A stretch of 28,020 nucleotides of DNA. Source: Psilocybe azurescens (taxonomy: Eukaryota; Basidiomycota; Agaricomycetes; Agaricales; Agrocybaceae). The position numbers were made by a program, and so were the translations under genes. Numbering within the stretch: the stretch's first letter is position 1; every line of letters begins with the position of its first letter. Positions 10,521 through 25,570 of the stretch are shown in pieces. The notes under the pieces were generated by a model. It was given only the letters and a program-made list of their open reading frames with translations, made no database searches and was not told where the DNA came from. Where the stretch lies: the NCBI GenBank assembly GCA_023853785.1, contig JAJIRX010000099.1, positions 1 to 28,020 of the forward strand, written 5' to 3'.

Positions 10521-10864
10521 CAAAGTGAACATCTGCAACTCGCGTAAGAAATACGCCTTGCTCTTGTTGTAGTCGGGAATAAAATCCCACTATTCTGCTA
10601 TAATCAAGTGAGACTCTGAGAGCAAGAGAGCGTACCAAAATTTCCTCGAGCCATCCATAAAAGATTCGGTTCACCCAGCTGTTCAAGGTTGCGGCAGTTG
10701 GACAGCCATGAGGTGTCGCAAGCGATTAATATCCCTTTGTTCTGGGATATATAAGTGTAATTCCAGGGAGACAAAGGGTAAACCCTTGTCCTTTTATTTC
10801 ATCTTATGTTATAAACTAGCCCCAATATAACCAATCTTTAGATTAAACCCCATGTCAACCGGCT
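10521..10864. other. Spacer between copies B and C
   Basis: About 340 bases with short open frames only. I cannot match them to either neighbouring copy. Degraded family sequence may be present but is not demonstrable by eye. Confidence 0.35.
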
Positions 10865-11143
10865 ATCCTAGCTGATATAGAACGTTTCAATATCACTGAG
10901 ATAGTGTTGGACACGGTTCGGCAACGCGGAGGTCAGTTGCATGGCTTTTATGCTTCTGTTTTCATGCTGAACCATTGTGCGTACATAGCAGAAGAAGCCC
11001 GCGCCGAATATTGGGATGAACACTGGTCTAATGGCATGAAAGACTCTGATACCCAGATTTGTGCGGGGTTATCCCCCCGTGTTGAATCCAGGTGGCAGTT
11101 TGGAGAGTTTGGGAAACTAGTGAGAGTATTGAGAATTGATTGA
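10865..11143 (+). pseudogene. Unrecognised helical protein family, copy C (5'-truncated fragment)
   Basis: Opens abruptly with ILADIERFNITE, which matches ILADIERFSFTN of copy A and VLADIKWFKLTN of copy B, and stays open for 93 codons to a stop. It contains AEYWDEHWSNGMK, matching FWDAHWSVVKKK of copy B at protein and DNA level. Everything upstream of the ILADI block is missing, so this is a C-terminal fragment. It ends less than 200 bases before the Prp2 start codon. Confidence 0.6.
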
Positions 11144-11334
11144 GGAAGAATCAAGGAGAAAATCACTGGGTCACTACGTTGCACAGCCACGAGCCGATTC
11201 AACGGCACCTGTATGCGTGACCTAATTGAGTTACTAACTTTCGACACTCTTGACTCCAACTTTGACTCGCTACTCTCTCTTACCTTCTTTTCATTTTGTT
11301 CGTCTTTATATTTTGAGGAAATTCATGATATAGA

Positions 11335-15265
<3,931 letters not shown>

Positions 15266-15415
15266 GGCAACTTATGATCATGTTAGTTGACGTGTCTCTA
15301 CTCGTTATGTTAGTCAAAGCTGTACAAAAGTTTCATTTCTTTTTTCCGATTTAGTGGAATGTATTTGTTTCTTAGGGCGAGGAAATGATATCTTTGATGA
15401 TGTAACTCAAGACTT
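15266..15415. other. Convergent intergenic region (shared 3' ends)
   Basis: Only 150 bases separate the stop codons of Prp2 (plus) and the short-chain dehydrogenase (minus). The 3' UTRs of the two genes are therefore likely to lie close together or overlap. No further feature seen. Confidence 0.6.
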
Positions 15416-16521
15416 TTATCCTCTGCCAACGTATGGCGCACCCGCCGCCCTGTGCAGATGCAAGTTCTAACGACGATCCTTGCAAGAAGTTGCGGCCACT
15501 CACATAATATTCACTTTGAGCATGGCGACATCGGGCGGCATGCTTGCGATGTGGACGACGGTCCTGGCAACTTGCTCGACATCCATAGTTGGTTCCGCTA
15601 GAATACTGCCATTAGGTTGCAATGCTCCGATCATAAGATGTTTGTCCATTATATCTGTTTTTGCGTTACCTTGATATGTACAGCCTTCAGGCCACTAGGA
15701 TTTTATGGTATGGATGATGCCCGCTCACCGATGTCGAGTTGTGTGCAGGTGATCCCGAAAGGGCGCCCTTCGAGTGCGATGCACTTCGTAAGTCCTGCTA
15801 TTGCGTGCTTGGAACAAGCGTACGGCGAGGTATTAGGCCTTGGAACATGTGCTGAGAGAGATCCATTGTTGATTATTCTTCCTATGATAAGTGACATCGA
15901 CAGGTCAACCTTCGTTTGCAAATCGTCAGGTGTTTTCTAGTCACACATACCTCCTTGGGGTGATTGAGCTTTGAAGACCTTTATGGCCTCTCGTGCTGCT
16001 AAGAATGACCCAGTGAGGTTGACGTTGATCACTGTTTGAAATGCGTCCAGGGATAGTTCATCGATAGGGGCTGCTTTGGGAGATATACCGGCATTCTGAA
16101 CATATCGTAGTAAGAAAAACGTATATTGCTGAGTGGTTGCTCTGTCGTGAGGCTTACGTTGAACAACAGATCCAGCCGACCTACCAAATTATTGTTAGTT
16201 TCTTACAAATATGAGCCGTCAGTGCAGATCGTATTTACCGAAGTGAGATAGGGCCACTTCAAATACACCCTTGATGAAAGGCTCGTCAGTTATGTCGCCA
16301 GCTAAGATAAGCGTCTCGTTAGGGCACAGCAACGCTGTCTCCTTCAGCTGATCCAGTCGACGAGCAGTCAAGACCAGATGCCATCCATCCTTCGACAATG
16401 CTATGGCTGAGTGCCGTCCAATCCCTCCAAAGATGATCATACATTAGTCGGCTGTAACCATCGAGTAATCATCTATACCTGACGATGCACCGGTGACAAT
16501 CCCTATCTTGGCTACGGGCAT
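15416..16521 (-). CDS. Short-chain dehydrogenase/reductase (classical SDR)
   Basis: Seven exons on the minus strand (16521-16479, 16424-16239, 16180-16158, 16095-15951, 15881-15729, 15669-15504, 15449-15416) sum to 750 nt, 249 residues, with no frame break. Length and motifs match classical SDRs, NAD(P)-dependent Rossmann oxidoreductases. Seen in order: cofactor loop TGASSGIGR, rebuilt across intron 1; [23 protein letters not shown]; the Ser in NNGSLSAH with catalytic YACSK; and a C-terminus ending PYVGRG, common in fungal members. Exon 3 is only 23 nt. The Arg after LTA suggests NADP preference (inference). No signal peptide or membrane segment. The substrate cannot be deduced; a 3-oxoacyl-ACP-reductase-like or alcohol substrate is equally possible. 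Confidence 0.92.
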
Positions 16522-16979
16522 TGGGTGGTTAAAGATTAATTGGAGGTTGGGACTTTGATCAAAAAGATAGGCAGTTATAATGATATAATCAGAGTAAAAT
16601 CGAAGTCACTGAAAGTAATTAATTGAATCTGATTGGGTTACAGTGGCTTGCATTAATGACACCTATACAGTGTATCATAGCCCAACCCGTTAGCCCCAAA
16701 AACCTGATAGTTGAACTACGATTGAATGGGAACATATTTACGAAGAAAAAAATTGATGGTTTCAATGCGAAAAGATCGTTTAAAAAGATATTGATAAAAT
16801 ATTGCAACTATTGATACATGAGAGAAAAGCGAATTGGTAGATACAAACTCTGGCTACGAGAAAACCCAAATGGTATCTGGATAAGCTAAAAAAATCCAAG
16901 GTAGTATACAAGTACAAAAAGCAGATAAATTTCTCCAGGAAAAAAATGCAAATATGGCACAGCAGAAACAAATGGTAAA
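16522..16979. other. AT-rich intergenic region
   Basis: Lies between the SDR start and the transcription factor stop, both minus strand, so it should hold the SDR promoter and the regulator's 3' UTR. It is notably AT-rich with many A and T runs. Small open frames on both strands lack any recognisable motif. Confidence 0.5.
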
Positions 16980-19900
16980 CTAAATCAAAGCTTCAAGAGC
17001 AGACGGAGGCGAAAAGGACAGATTGATCGGCGAAGGCGCTTCGATGCCTGCACTATAGCAGGAGGTTGCAACCTTTTCTCGAAGGGATTCGTATCTGTGT
17101 CTTTGTTCTGAGAAGCAATGGCATCAAGATCTATCAGGGCGCAAATGCCATCAATGAGAAACTCACCGCCACACGGCCATAAAGCAGTTAAACTTAAGAC
17201 AAGCCGTCAGCTTGTCATTACCAGGTCCTCAACAAAAGCAGGAACAAACATACTAATCGATAGCAGGAATAAGTGCTTTGCAGACATCCAAGGCAACTGT
17301 CAAAGTGTTGTCGACCTCCCAGAGCGCAAGAGAGCTACAGAAAGACGATTCGTCAGCATTCCATTCAACTCAGAATGGTCATGGGACTCGCCGATGGATC
17401 TGACCCATGAACCAGAAGACAAAGAATGGACGGCGAGCAAGGAGGTTATTCGAGTTACCCGTTATGGTGTGTAGGCCGAGCATGAAGCGCTCCGCTACCG
17501 TCGCTTGATGTGTTACTGCGAACATAAAAGACGTGTAAACATGTCTGAAAATAGGAGTACTTGCATTAGAATCAATACACTTACGCCATTCTTCAGCCTT
17601 GTCGCGATGGAACAGGCCGCTAACATTTCTGGTAAGTAGAAAAGACATTTTGAGGGACAATAGCACATGTGACAAAGGGATCTAAGCTCACGCAGAGACA
17701 AGGGGATATATCGTTGGAATTCATACGATATACACATACGCGTGCTTGAGAAAACTATCACTATGACGTTCCCAGGAAGCCTTAACAATAAATTACTCAC
17801 TTGAATATGTATTCCCGAGCCTGGAAAATGAAGGCTCTTTCGATGGCACAGGTGTGACGATTAAGAGCTTGCTCGAGACTGTCTGCTTCAAGCCAAGCTT
17901 TCACGGCGAACTCTGCCTTTTCGTTATCCGTAGCACGACTGCTGCTTCGCATGCGAATACACCCATGCCATAGCAGAAAGCATCGATCGTGCAACGCCCA
18001 GACGGTGTCTTTGGAAGAATAACTAGACAAGGCTGGAGATTTGGCGACCGATTCTCCAGAGAAGAGTAGAGCATACTATAAGGAAAAACACTGAGTACAC
18101 GTTCCTAGAACGAAGTCATTGGATAGACAAACATTTGCAGGATCTGAGATGAATAGATCCAGACCTTGCGATCGATGAGAAGTGGTATACGAGATGTGGC
18201 CTGCAGCAAGCATCATAGAGCTCCAGCACAAACGTCTGCATGATTCCTTGCGAATTTCAGCTTCCGTCCAAGTATCGTCCCAAGCTGGGGTCGAACTCCA
18301 CAAGGGAGCATGCTCAGCAGCAGAGGGCCAATGTTCTTCCAGCGTGAAGCTTTGGCACGAACATCCGACACTTTCGCCTGCGCCAGGGTGTGCAACCTTT
18401 GGAAAATGTTCAGGGAGCCACGCAACCTGCGATTTTGGAGAACCCAGAACAGCAGGTACCATTCCAGGCGAGAACATCGATGCGTTCGGATCTCCGGCAT
18501 CCATCGATGTCAATGACAGGCTTCGTATGATCGAATCGAGCATAACCATAGACGACGTCGATCTCTCAGATGAATGTCGAGGATGAGCACATACTTCGAA
18601 AAGTGCGAGTAGCTAGAAGCAGAAAGGTCGGAATCGAGCTTAGCAATGAGTTCGTTTCGAGCATTCAGATAAAAAGTACTGACCCAAGCTGCTTGCGCTA
18701 GCGTTTCATCGATCCATCCAGCATTGAAACTGGCGTCCATGGCCGACTGCGCTTCATCTCTGAAGCGTAACGCGCGCTCCTGCCCTCTTTTCCATAACCG
18801 ACTTCTGAGCTCTGCCAAAACGTTGCCAGGGCAAGAAGCGAGAGAACCAGACTGGGCTGAATTCTCTCTCTCCGTATTGGATCACAGAACTTTCCGAAAA
18901 AACTCGGGATATGGAAAAACGAGAACCAATAGTTGGACGCCCGGAAGAGAAAACGCAGATCGGCGGAAATGCTTTGAGTGGCCGACATACGCTGCGAAAC
19001 GGTGAGAGCCTGCAGACGGGTGGATGTCGGAGATATGTATAGTGACAGCAGTGAATCCCACCAAATCTTGCGACTGAAGTTCAGGGACGGTTCGCTGACA
19101 AGCTCTGGCACGTTGGAGTCCTGACTTTCATTTCCGTTTTCATCGAGTTCAGTAATATATCCTCGATTGGTGTTATACGACGGTACGATATTCTCCATCT
19201 CAAGACCATGGTCATAAGAGGTTATCTATATCGAAATAGAAATTAACGATATAATCGTATTGTATTAGATTCCTGATCTTACGACGGACGCAACCTTTCT
19301 TGAATTGGAAAGCGCTCCAACACCCAAGATGCCCGGGCATTGTGTGAGGCCATGACAACCACAGGGCGAGTACGACGATCGCGAGTAATTTGATACTGCA
19401 ACAAAGTTGCTTGTGTTACCGCTAAGATCAGCAGGTATTTCAGGTGAGGGAAGCAGGATATTAGAGCTGCTCATTCTGCCACTCTGAGGCGATTCATCGC
19501 GAATGACCGGTTGCCGTGTTGGGAATTGTTGATGATTTGTTTGGCTTGTGTCAGAAGTGGAATTATCACGAGTCCTGCGGCGTCGACGAGGGCAGGCCCG
19601 TTATCTTCATCATTCCTAAGATCCCGTGCCATACGTTGACGAGCACCTGGCGTTTTGTCTGGGCCCCTCCGCTTCGGAATGGAATCATAATTACATTCGC
19701 TATTCCCATTCGCCCGGCGTCCGCAGTTGTGACAGACAGGTTTTGCACCGTCGCAGCGTATTTTTCGAGTCCGACTAAGCAAGAATACGGTTAGGCATGC
19801 GGTAGATAATATTTTAAACATGACTCGCCATTGCAAACAAGCAACATAGACACGAGCCCGAGGTTTCCCCTGCGTTGTAGGCGGTTGGTCAGGAGCGAGT

Positions 19901-20511
19901 TCAATGCGAGGCTTTTCACGTCTAGCCTTCTTTGTTTTCGGTTCTGATTGAAAGGCTACGGACGCGATATTCGGCCAAAATTCTGACTCCCCAGAATGCT
20001 CAGAGGCAGGGCCGGTAATGGCTGAGCTAGGCTCATGCGCGAAATTGGAATGAGATCCCGCGTGGGAGTAGGTATCAAGCATGCTCTGACCACTGTTTCG
20101 TTTCGACGAGCCTGTGTTAGGAAGGCGGGGTAATGAGGAGTCGGCCGCGTAGTGATGTTCTGGGTACGAGTGTCCAGGAGGCATATGCAAGTCTGAGGAG
20201 CTGCTTGCGCGACGATCGTAGGACTGAATGTATGGCGCACTGACTGGCGAATGAGACTCTCTCCTTGTGCTGTATTCAAAGCCTACATTGTTACTTTGAC
20301 GCGCGTTTGAGAAGTGGTGCTCGTTGGTGGGTTGATAGAGGTCGGCCCGGCTATGGTCTCCGGCATATTGGCGAGGAGAGTTTTCTGGAGGAGGAGCGAG
20401 TATATGGTCTGGCATGTTATTTGAAACGTAATACTCCTGCTGCCGGTAGGGTTCCGAGGGCGAGAAAGGCTGATCCTGTGCGCGTTGGCGGGAACTAGTA
20501 AAATTGTACAT
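16980..20511 (-). CDS. Zn2Cys6 fungal transcription factor with fungal-specific regulatory domain
   Basis: Twelve exons (20511-19829, 19774-19570, 19483-19295, 19225-18684, 18612-18133, 18075-17801, 17744-17700, 17628-17585, 17515-17392, 17334-17254, 17192-17167, 17107-16980) give 940 residues after adding one base at CC 18779-18780. A long Ser/Pro/His-rich leader precedes the binuclear zinc cluster: Cys225, 228 (CLQC), 235, 242, 245 and 255 in RTRKIRCDGAKPVCHNC and beyond, followed by basic KRRGPDKTPGARQRMARD. The downstream half matches the fungal_trans middle homology region: FSRKIWWDSLLSLY, LAQAAWLLALFEVCAHPRHS, ESCRRLCWSSMMLAAGH, TRMCISYEFQRYIPL, RRPFFVFWFMGQIHR, ALWEVDNTLTVALDVCK and a ...YESLREKVATSCYSAG end. 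It probably acts in the nucleus on paired CGG-type sites; target genes are unknown. Two introns are GC-AG. Confidence 0.93.
17335..17391 (-). other. GC-AG intron in the Zn2Cys6 gene (second of two)
   Basis: Exon ...CAT CG, donor GCGAGTC, acceptor TCTGTAG, next exon C TCT CTT GCG CTC TGG. This joins FFVFWFMGQIHR to SLALWEVDNTL in frame, as expected for the family. No GT donor gives this join. Confidence 0.75.
19775..19828 (-). other. GC-AG intron inside the zinc-cluster codon
   Basis: Exon 1 ends TTG CAA TG, donor GCGAGTC, acceptor CTTGCTTAG, exon 2 starts T CGG ACT. The split codon TG|T becomes Cys228, the second zinc ligand. The donor heptamer is identical to that of the intron at 17335-17391. 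Confidence 0.85.
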
Positions 20512-22176
20512 GGCGTTCCAACGGCGTTCTCTCTGAATTCCAGCACTAACGATGAGCGTAAAAGAGTAACGAAGAAAGAAGAGAAGAATGGAAGGAATTA
20601 AAAAGTAAAAAGATAGCTGAGAGCGAAGGAGAAGAACGAGAAGTAGAGAAAGGGTTGTGCGCTGTTACAATACATATAGTATCTCCAATCAACGTCTTCT
20701 AATTCTTGACTCTGTTTGATGTGGTTGTGACCAAATGTTTGTGACCCACCTGTCTTTAAATAATCCATCAGCCATGCCCTTTTGGAAAAGGGACTGCCGT
20801 GTGGCGTCTTTGTTTGTTTCTCCTACCAAAAACTCCTTTTTCTCTTTACTTTCTCTTTTATTCTCCAATTTCGGTGGTTAGTTTTTCATCTCTTTTGCAA
20901 AGACCCTCTGGCATGATCTGAGACTCTACTAGGCTACCGGAGCATACAAAACTATTATATCACTCTGGGATGATCCTGAGAGACCCCTGCAACCCCTGAC
21001 CATCTTGACCGGCAATCTCCAATCGCACTTGTAACCCTGGATCGTTATGAAGGTTTTTCCAGAGTTTTCTCACTGGCTCCCCACGCGTGCCTGTGTTCTC
21101 CCGCTGAAATGTGAAGAAATTTGGGCCCTTTTTCTAGTCTTGGATTGGGAAATATGCTATTTATCTCGTTCTCGAGGCTGTCTTGTGCAAAACGTCGCCC
21201 CGTACCTTGCATCATCTCAAATTCGTATTTGAGAAACGAATTGTCATTTTGGGCTATATATAGCTAATAAAAGGTTCCCGCGGCCTGGAGGAGTCCCAGA
21301 CACCAACCAGCTACAGTATCACGTTGTTCGACTTGCTCGCTCGAATATCAGTTCTTCGAGGTTGTGACCATCTTTGTCTTCCTCGGCACCGCATAGATTA
21401 TCTGGCATCAGGATATGTGGAGGTCGTTTGCACCAATATACACCATATATTGACCAGTTTATCTGAACGATCTCAGAGAACGCCGCTGGACTTTCTTTGC
21501 TGACTGTCTTGGTCAGACCTGTCTATGCATATTGTGGCTCGCAATCCATCGCTAGTGACAGCCTCTCTCGATTATTATGTTTGTCGTCGATACTTGACTA
21601 TTGAAATAAACCAAAGCAACCCGTAGGCAATGGGAAAACATATTCCCTGTCCAGTAGTTGGACTCTGGCAGACACATCACCACCCTTCAATACTTTGACG
21701 CCTCTGGGACCGTGAACTTTAACAACCATACGAATTTCATTGTGTATATCATCAAACACGTGGGGCATGACAGAACCCTTCGTTCCGCAACGGGTTGTTC
21801 TCGTATGCCTTTTGGCTTTCACAGACCTGTTGCTCGTGAATGTTGAAGGTAGCCGGTTTCGCCTTTCTTCTGCCCCGTTTACAAGAGGAGCTGAAGAACT
21901 GCGCGTTCGAATGGGTCGCGGATACAATTCTTGGGAACTGCAAAAGAACATTGTTATCATTGTGGCTTTTCCTCACGTGGACGACGACTGCACTTGCTTA
22001 ACTTTGGTTATACATTTAATCTCCCTCGAACCCACCAGAATAGCAAACTTGACCTCACGGTAACACGTCCATTACATCGCCCTCGGCCCTCTAGCGAATC
22101 CCATCCATCATATTATTCGCCGAGCTGTCTCGTGTGTGCACAATTTTTATCTCTGTCACAGGAACCCTTTCTCGAA
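20512..22176. other. Large divergent intergenic region
   Basis: About 1.66 kb between the minus-strand regulator and the plus-strand membrane protein. The part next to the regulator is rich in A/G on the plus strand (C/T on the gene strand), as in many fungal leaders. A strong TATA-like box occurs at 21255-21262. From about 21300 onward there are many short open frames on both strands but no recognisable domain; this may be a long 5' leader of the gene at 22177 or a non-coding transcript. The long size suggests complex regulation (inference). Confidence 0.45.
21255..21262 (+). promoter_or_regulatory. TATA-box-like element
   Basis: TATATATA inside the palindrome GCTATATATAGC, followed about 35 bases later by GC-rich then CA-rich sequence suited to a start site. 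It lies some 915 bases before the next plus-strand start codon, so its transcript is uncertain. Confidence 0.4.
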
Positions 22177-23010
22177 ATGTCAAGATCATTTCCCACCTCT
22201 CGTCGGACGGCGTCTCCGCATGGCTCTCCGCCCCACAAAGTGTACGCGATGTGGAGCAGAATAGTGGACTTGTCTTTCATCGCCTGTTTCTTCCTGTTCG
22301 CTCGGGCGTTTCTCTTCTACGATTTTGGACCTATCGGTCTTGCTACCGGTCACTCGCCATCTCCCAATGTGCTGAGAGAGGATGCGCCGCTGTATAACGG
22401 CACCTCGCCCAGCCGACTTTACCACGATGTCCTGCCTCCGACTTGGGGCCCCGCTATGGCGACGAACCTGACAAATGGCGATGAGCTAGGACAGGAACAC
22501 ACCGCCTATGCGCAAAAATCGGAGCGTCACGTTCTTCCTTCGGCGGCCGATAGCAGTGACGACGACGACGGTGCTACCCCAGATAAGGAACAGGTTTTGA
22601 CAATGGCAGCTACTGGCAACAAAACACCCAGGATGGAAACCAGTCGCACCCCGTCCGTGTTATTCTCATTCAATACCCGTGATCGTGATCTCGTCGCAAT
22701 CGAAAGCGTGACGGACTGGCAGGACTCTGATTATAATGCTCGAGACGAATACTTGGCTAGTAACAGGGATCCCGATCCCCAGACCTATGTTGTTCAGACT
22801 ATCACTCCCAAATCTCAGCCATCTCACTCTGAGGACGATTATAACACTTCAAATGATGAACCCTTCCTTTCACTGGAGGAATATGATGGAGAAAGGGAGA
22901 TATTTGCTCTCAAAATATGGATTGACAAGAAGGCGCTTCAACGGGCCAGACTCGGAAAGACGCGATATTGTCAGGCGTCGAGCGGGATCAGGTGTCTATC
23001 CGAGGGTTGA
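22177..23010 (+). CDS. Unrecognised single-pass membrane protein
   Basis: An uninterrupted 277-residue frame from ATG 22177 (context CGAAATGTC, A at -3). The frame stays open upstream to 21931, but the added residues look like leader sequence. No family recognised. A basic, Pro/Ser-rich N-terminus precedes one hydrophobic helix at about residues 29-48 (IVDLSFIACFFLFARAFLFY). The remainder is hydrophilic and acidic, with possible N-glycosylation sites (NGT, NLT) and a DSSDDDDGATPD stretch. This layout suggests a type II signal-anchor protein with its long part in the lumen or outside, but that is inference. The last ~20 residues may be wrong: another frame stays open past the stop, so a missed intron or base deletion is possible. 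Confidence 0.55.
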   Translation: MSRSFPTSRRTASPHGSPPHKVYAMWSRIVDLSFIACFFLFARAFLFYDFGPIGLATGHSPSPNVLREDAPLYNGTSPSRLYHDVLPPTWGPAMATNLTNGDELGQEHTAYAQKSERHVLPSAADSSDDDDGATPDKEQVLTMAATGNKTPRMETSRTPSVLFSFNTRDRDLVAIESVTDWQDSDYNARDEYLASNRDPDPQTYVVQTITPKSQPSHSEDDYNTSNDEPFLSLEEYDGEREIFALKIWIDKKALQRARLGKTRYCQASSGIRCLSEG

Positions 23011-23591
23011 TTCAAAGTCAAGGTGCTGGTCTTTGAATGTCAGGTAGTCCCAATTATCATGGAACTCTATAATCACCCCCTCCACATTTTCCTCTGCCAT
23101 CTTCAATGGATGATTTGTGTAATCCTTCTATCTTTGCGAAACACTCCTTTTACAAGCTCGAACAAAATATTATGGCTTGCCGTCCTTTACAGATCTGTGG
23201 ACAATTTGGGGGTTGTACGTACCTGAATGGACAGCATTTCGACTTCGCAAGCGCCGTATTAAGCGCCAGAAATTATCTATTTATAGACACATTAACTCTT
23301 CAGACATTTATCATCGACGTATGAGCACATCATCACTCGGATGAAGTATTCCATCACTGGCAACTTTACCAGTTGTACATCAGTATTGCGATAAGTATAA
23401 ATAGCTGGAGACCGCAGTACACGTTCAATACGCAGACGGAGTAGGCTGAGTAAGCTAAATGTTCAGACACATGTATATTGTCAGAACATTGTTTTGAATA
23501 CTAGTAGTAGTATGGCAAATGAATACAACAGAAATGACGAAGGAAAGAGAGTACAAATGGATACAAAAATATTACAAGCTAGAAAGCGCAC
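23011..23591. other. Convergent intergenic region
   Basis: Between the stop codons of the membrane protein (plus) and the F-box protein (minus). Expected to contain two 3' UTRs. Short open frames only, none with recognisable content. Confidence 0.5.
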
Positions 23592-24990
23592 TTAAGTCCG
23601 TAGTCTGGGCCCAAGTTCGTTCGACAGAGCTTGACGATCCAGTGGAGAAACTCCTTCACACCCTGAGATAATGACTTCCGATAAGGTGTAAGCAGGAGAT
23701 ACCACGTCCGTCCATTTGACCCGAGCTGCGATGGCCTCAGTGATAGCTTTCCCACTCAATTGTTGACAATTGATCAATCTCAGTTTCTGAAGTCGGGGTA
23801 ACCGCACTCGCACGCCATTAACCTCATTGACCGGGCGCAACATAGCGATCACTCTGTCGGACATGTCTGATGCGACGATGTGGAAGTCCTGCAAAAGATG
23901 TAGCCTGTCAAAGACATAGTGGAAGTCTTTAGTCCGCATGTCGCAAAAGTCCATTTCGAGTATTCGGATGGGTGGGTGGCATCGCTTGATAAGCCTTCGA
24001 AGACCCATCCCAGTAGCCTGGTCGCTCCAAGGGGATTGGGAGAAGTCTCGGGCTTCGTCTTCGCTGTCACCTTCCTCAGGAGTTTCGCTGGGGAGCTGGA
24101 AGTCGACGTTGAGGTGAGAAAGAAGGAGATTCTGGAGGCGGGGGTATTCAATGAAGAAAGAAGGGCCCGAGCATAGCATGTGCTTTTTAAGTGCAAGCTG
24201 ATAAGATTGGGAAGGTTCACAACCGGGAGAGGTCGGAGGACGGCACTGTCGTGCGGCCAGCCAGAAAGGTAGAAAGACTCGAGCTCTGGACATGACGTCA
24301 AGAATTCGAGGATGTATTTTGGCTGCGTGTGCAGACCTATCTGAGCGTCTTCCGCGATGCTCACATGAACGAACCGGAGTGGAGGGTTGATACCTGGCGG
24401 AGGGATCTTGGAGACCCAGACGCTCAAACCAAAGCTGATAGTCTGGTCGGGACTTGTGGAGGAGATGCTGATCCTGGGTTCGTCATCGTCAAAGTCGTCT
24501 TGTTCGTAATCATGAAGGAAGATATGGAGATGGGTTAACGCCTCCGGAGTGATCTCAAGCTGGTCCACGGAGATTTCGTCTGTTCGTTTCCCACTCAGTC
24601 GAAAGGTTCGCCAGCGATCGATCGAGGATAAGAGAGGCGATAAAAGGGGGAGGATGTGATCCGGGTCTTCGAGATCAAGCTCGACATCGAACTTCAGAGG
24701 CTTGCATTTTTGTCTCCACAGCAATGCCTGCTGTTCGGAGAGGACGTCGGGGTTCATATCTGCAAGCGCTACTGTCTGCCAGAGATAGGGTGATGTATCG
24801 ATAAGCTTCTGCCATAGCCAAGACACCTTCCGGAGGGTGAGAGGCGATATGGGTTGGTTTGCCACGCAGTGGCGAAGATTTCGAGTAGGAGTTCCGCTGG
24901 AAGAAAGCCTATCGCTGCAGGGGTGTAGTCATCGTGAATATAGGTTCCTGAGTCTTGAAATCCGGTGACAAGAGCAGTGGTATCAGACAT
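23592..24990 (-). CDS. F-box / LRR-like protein
   Basis: Intronless, about 466 residues once two missing bases are allowed for. An F-box-like segment near the N-terminus (IGFLPAELLLEIFATAW, then LRKVSWLWQKLIDTSPYLW) would bind Skp1 in an SCF ubiquitin ligase. The rest has irregular leucine-rich stretches, for example FLTSCPELESFYLSGWP, LPNLISLHLK, YPRLQNLLLSHLNVDF and LPRLQKLRLINCQQLSGKAI, as in the large F-box family of agaricomycetes. Frame breaks: run TTT 24858-24860 just after the F-box, and T5 24184-24188 within an LRR-like segment. Start at 24990 (MSDTTALV); an in-frame Met four codons upstream at 25002 is the alternative. The target protein is unknown. Confidence 0.8.
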
Positions 24991-25002
24991 GATATGTGTC
25001 AT

Positions 25003-25570
25003 TATACAGTGGGGCGATGTGGGGTAACAACGGAACTGGGGTCAATTAGCAACAAGTCAAGAGACCGTGGGAATAACTGCATACACAGTATAAACAGTGA
25101 TATGGATAAACAGCATGGCGAACACTGGGGGCCTCCATACTCTATGAATGGCGCCCTCAGAAATAGATTGGTCGTTATTAAACACAGATTCAGGAATATC
25201 TACCTTGATGCTATGCAGTGCACCTGGAAATACGAGAGGAGAAAACATAAGAAACATACCATCGATTATGTTGACAGTATTCAGCAAGAAACCACTTTGG
25301 CCACACAGGGTAATTTGGGACGATAAATAGAATTTTCAGAGAGAGCTTCGACGTTGTACCAGGCCTTTTGCTCGTCCTTGCGCATGATGCAGGAAAGGAA
25401 CAGGCACAGCTGACTAATACGATAAAGGGTTTTGATCTGCTGTACAGTTTTGCGGAGTTTGCCGGTTAAGCCACGGGCTGCTTGTGGACGACCAAAGAGA
25501 TACACACAAAGCCCGTCAACGTCGTGCTCGCCCGCCCCCGCGTTCCTTCCCTCAAGAAAAGCCAGTCAAT
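25003..25570. other. Divergent promoter region (F-box gene / RPS19)
   Basis: 568 bases between the start regions of two divergent genes. Small open frames occur on both strands but none shows a domain. The end nearest RPS19 becomes pyrimidine-rich. Confidence 0.5.
25527..25553 (+). promoter_or_regulatory. Pyrimidine-rich stretch before RPS19
   Basis: A C/T-dominated stretch (CTCGCCCGCCCCCGCGTTCC and onward) ends about 18 bases before the RPS19 start codon. Such tracts are common at fungal ribosomal-protein promoters and start sites. The role here is inferred. Confidence 0.35.

Noticed and set aside
17118..17474. Plus-strand 118-residue open frame
   Set aside because: It is antisense to conserved exons of the Zn2Cys6 regulator and has no recognisable content.
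18182..18586. Plus-strand 134-residue open frame
   Set aside because: It is antisense to the regulator exon carrying the middle homology region; a shadow frame.
21598..21960. Minus-strand 120-residue open frame in the large intergenic region
   Set aside because: No family motif, overlaps open frames on the other strand, and no splice or promoter context supports it.
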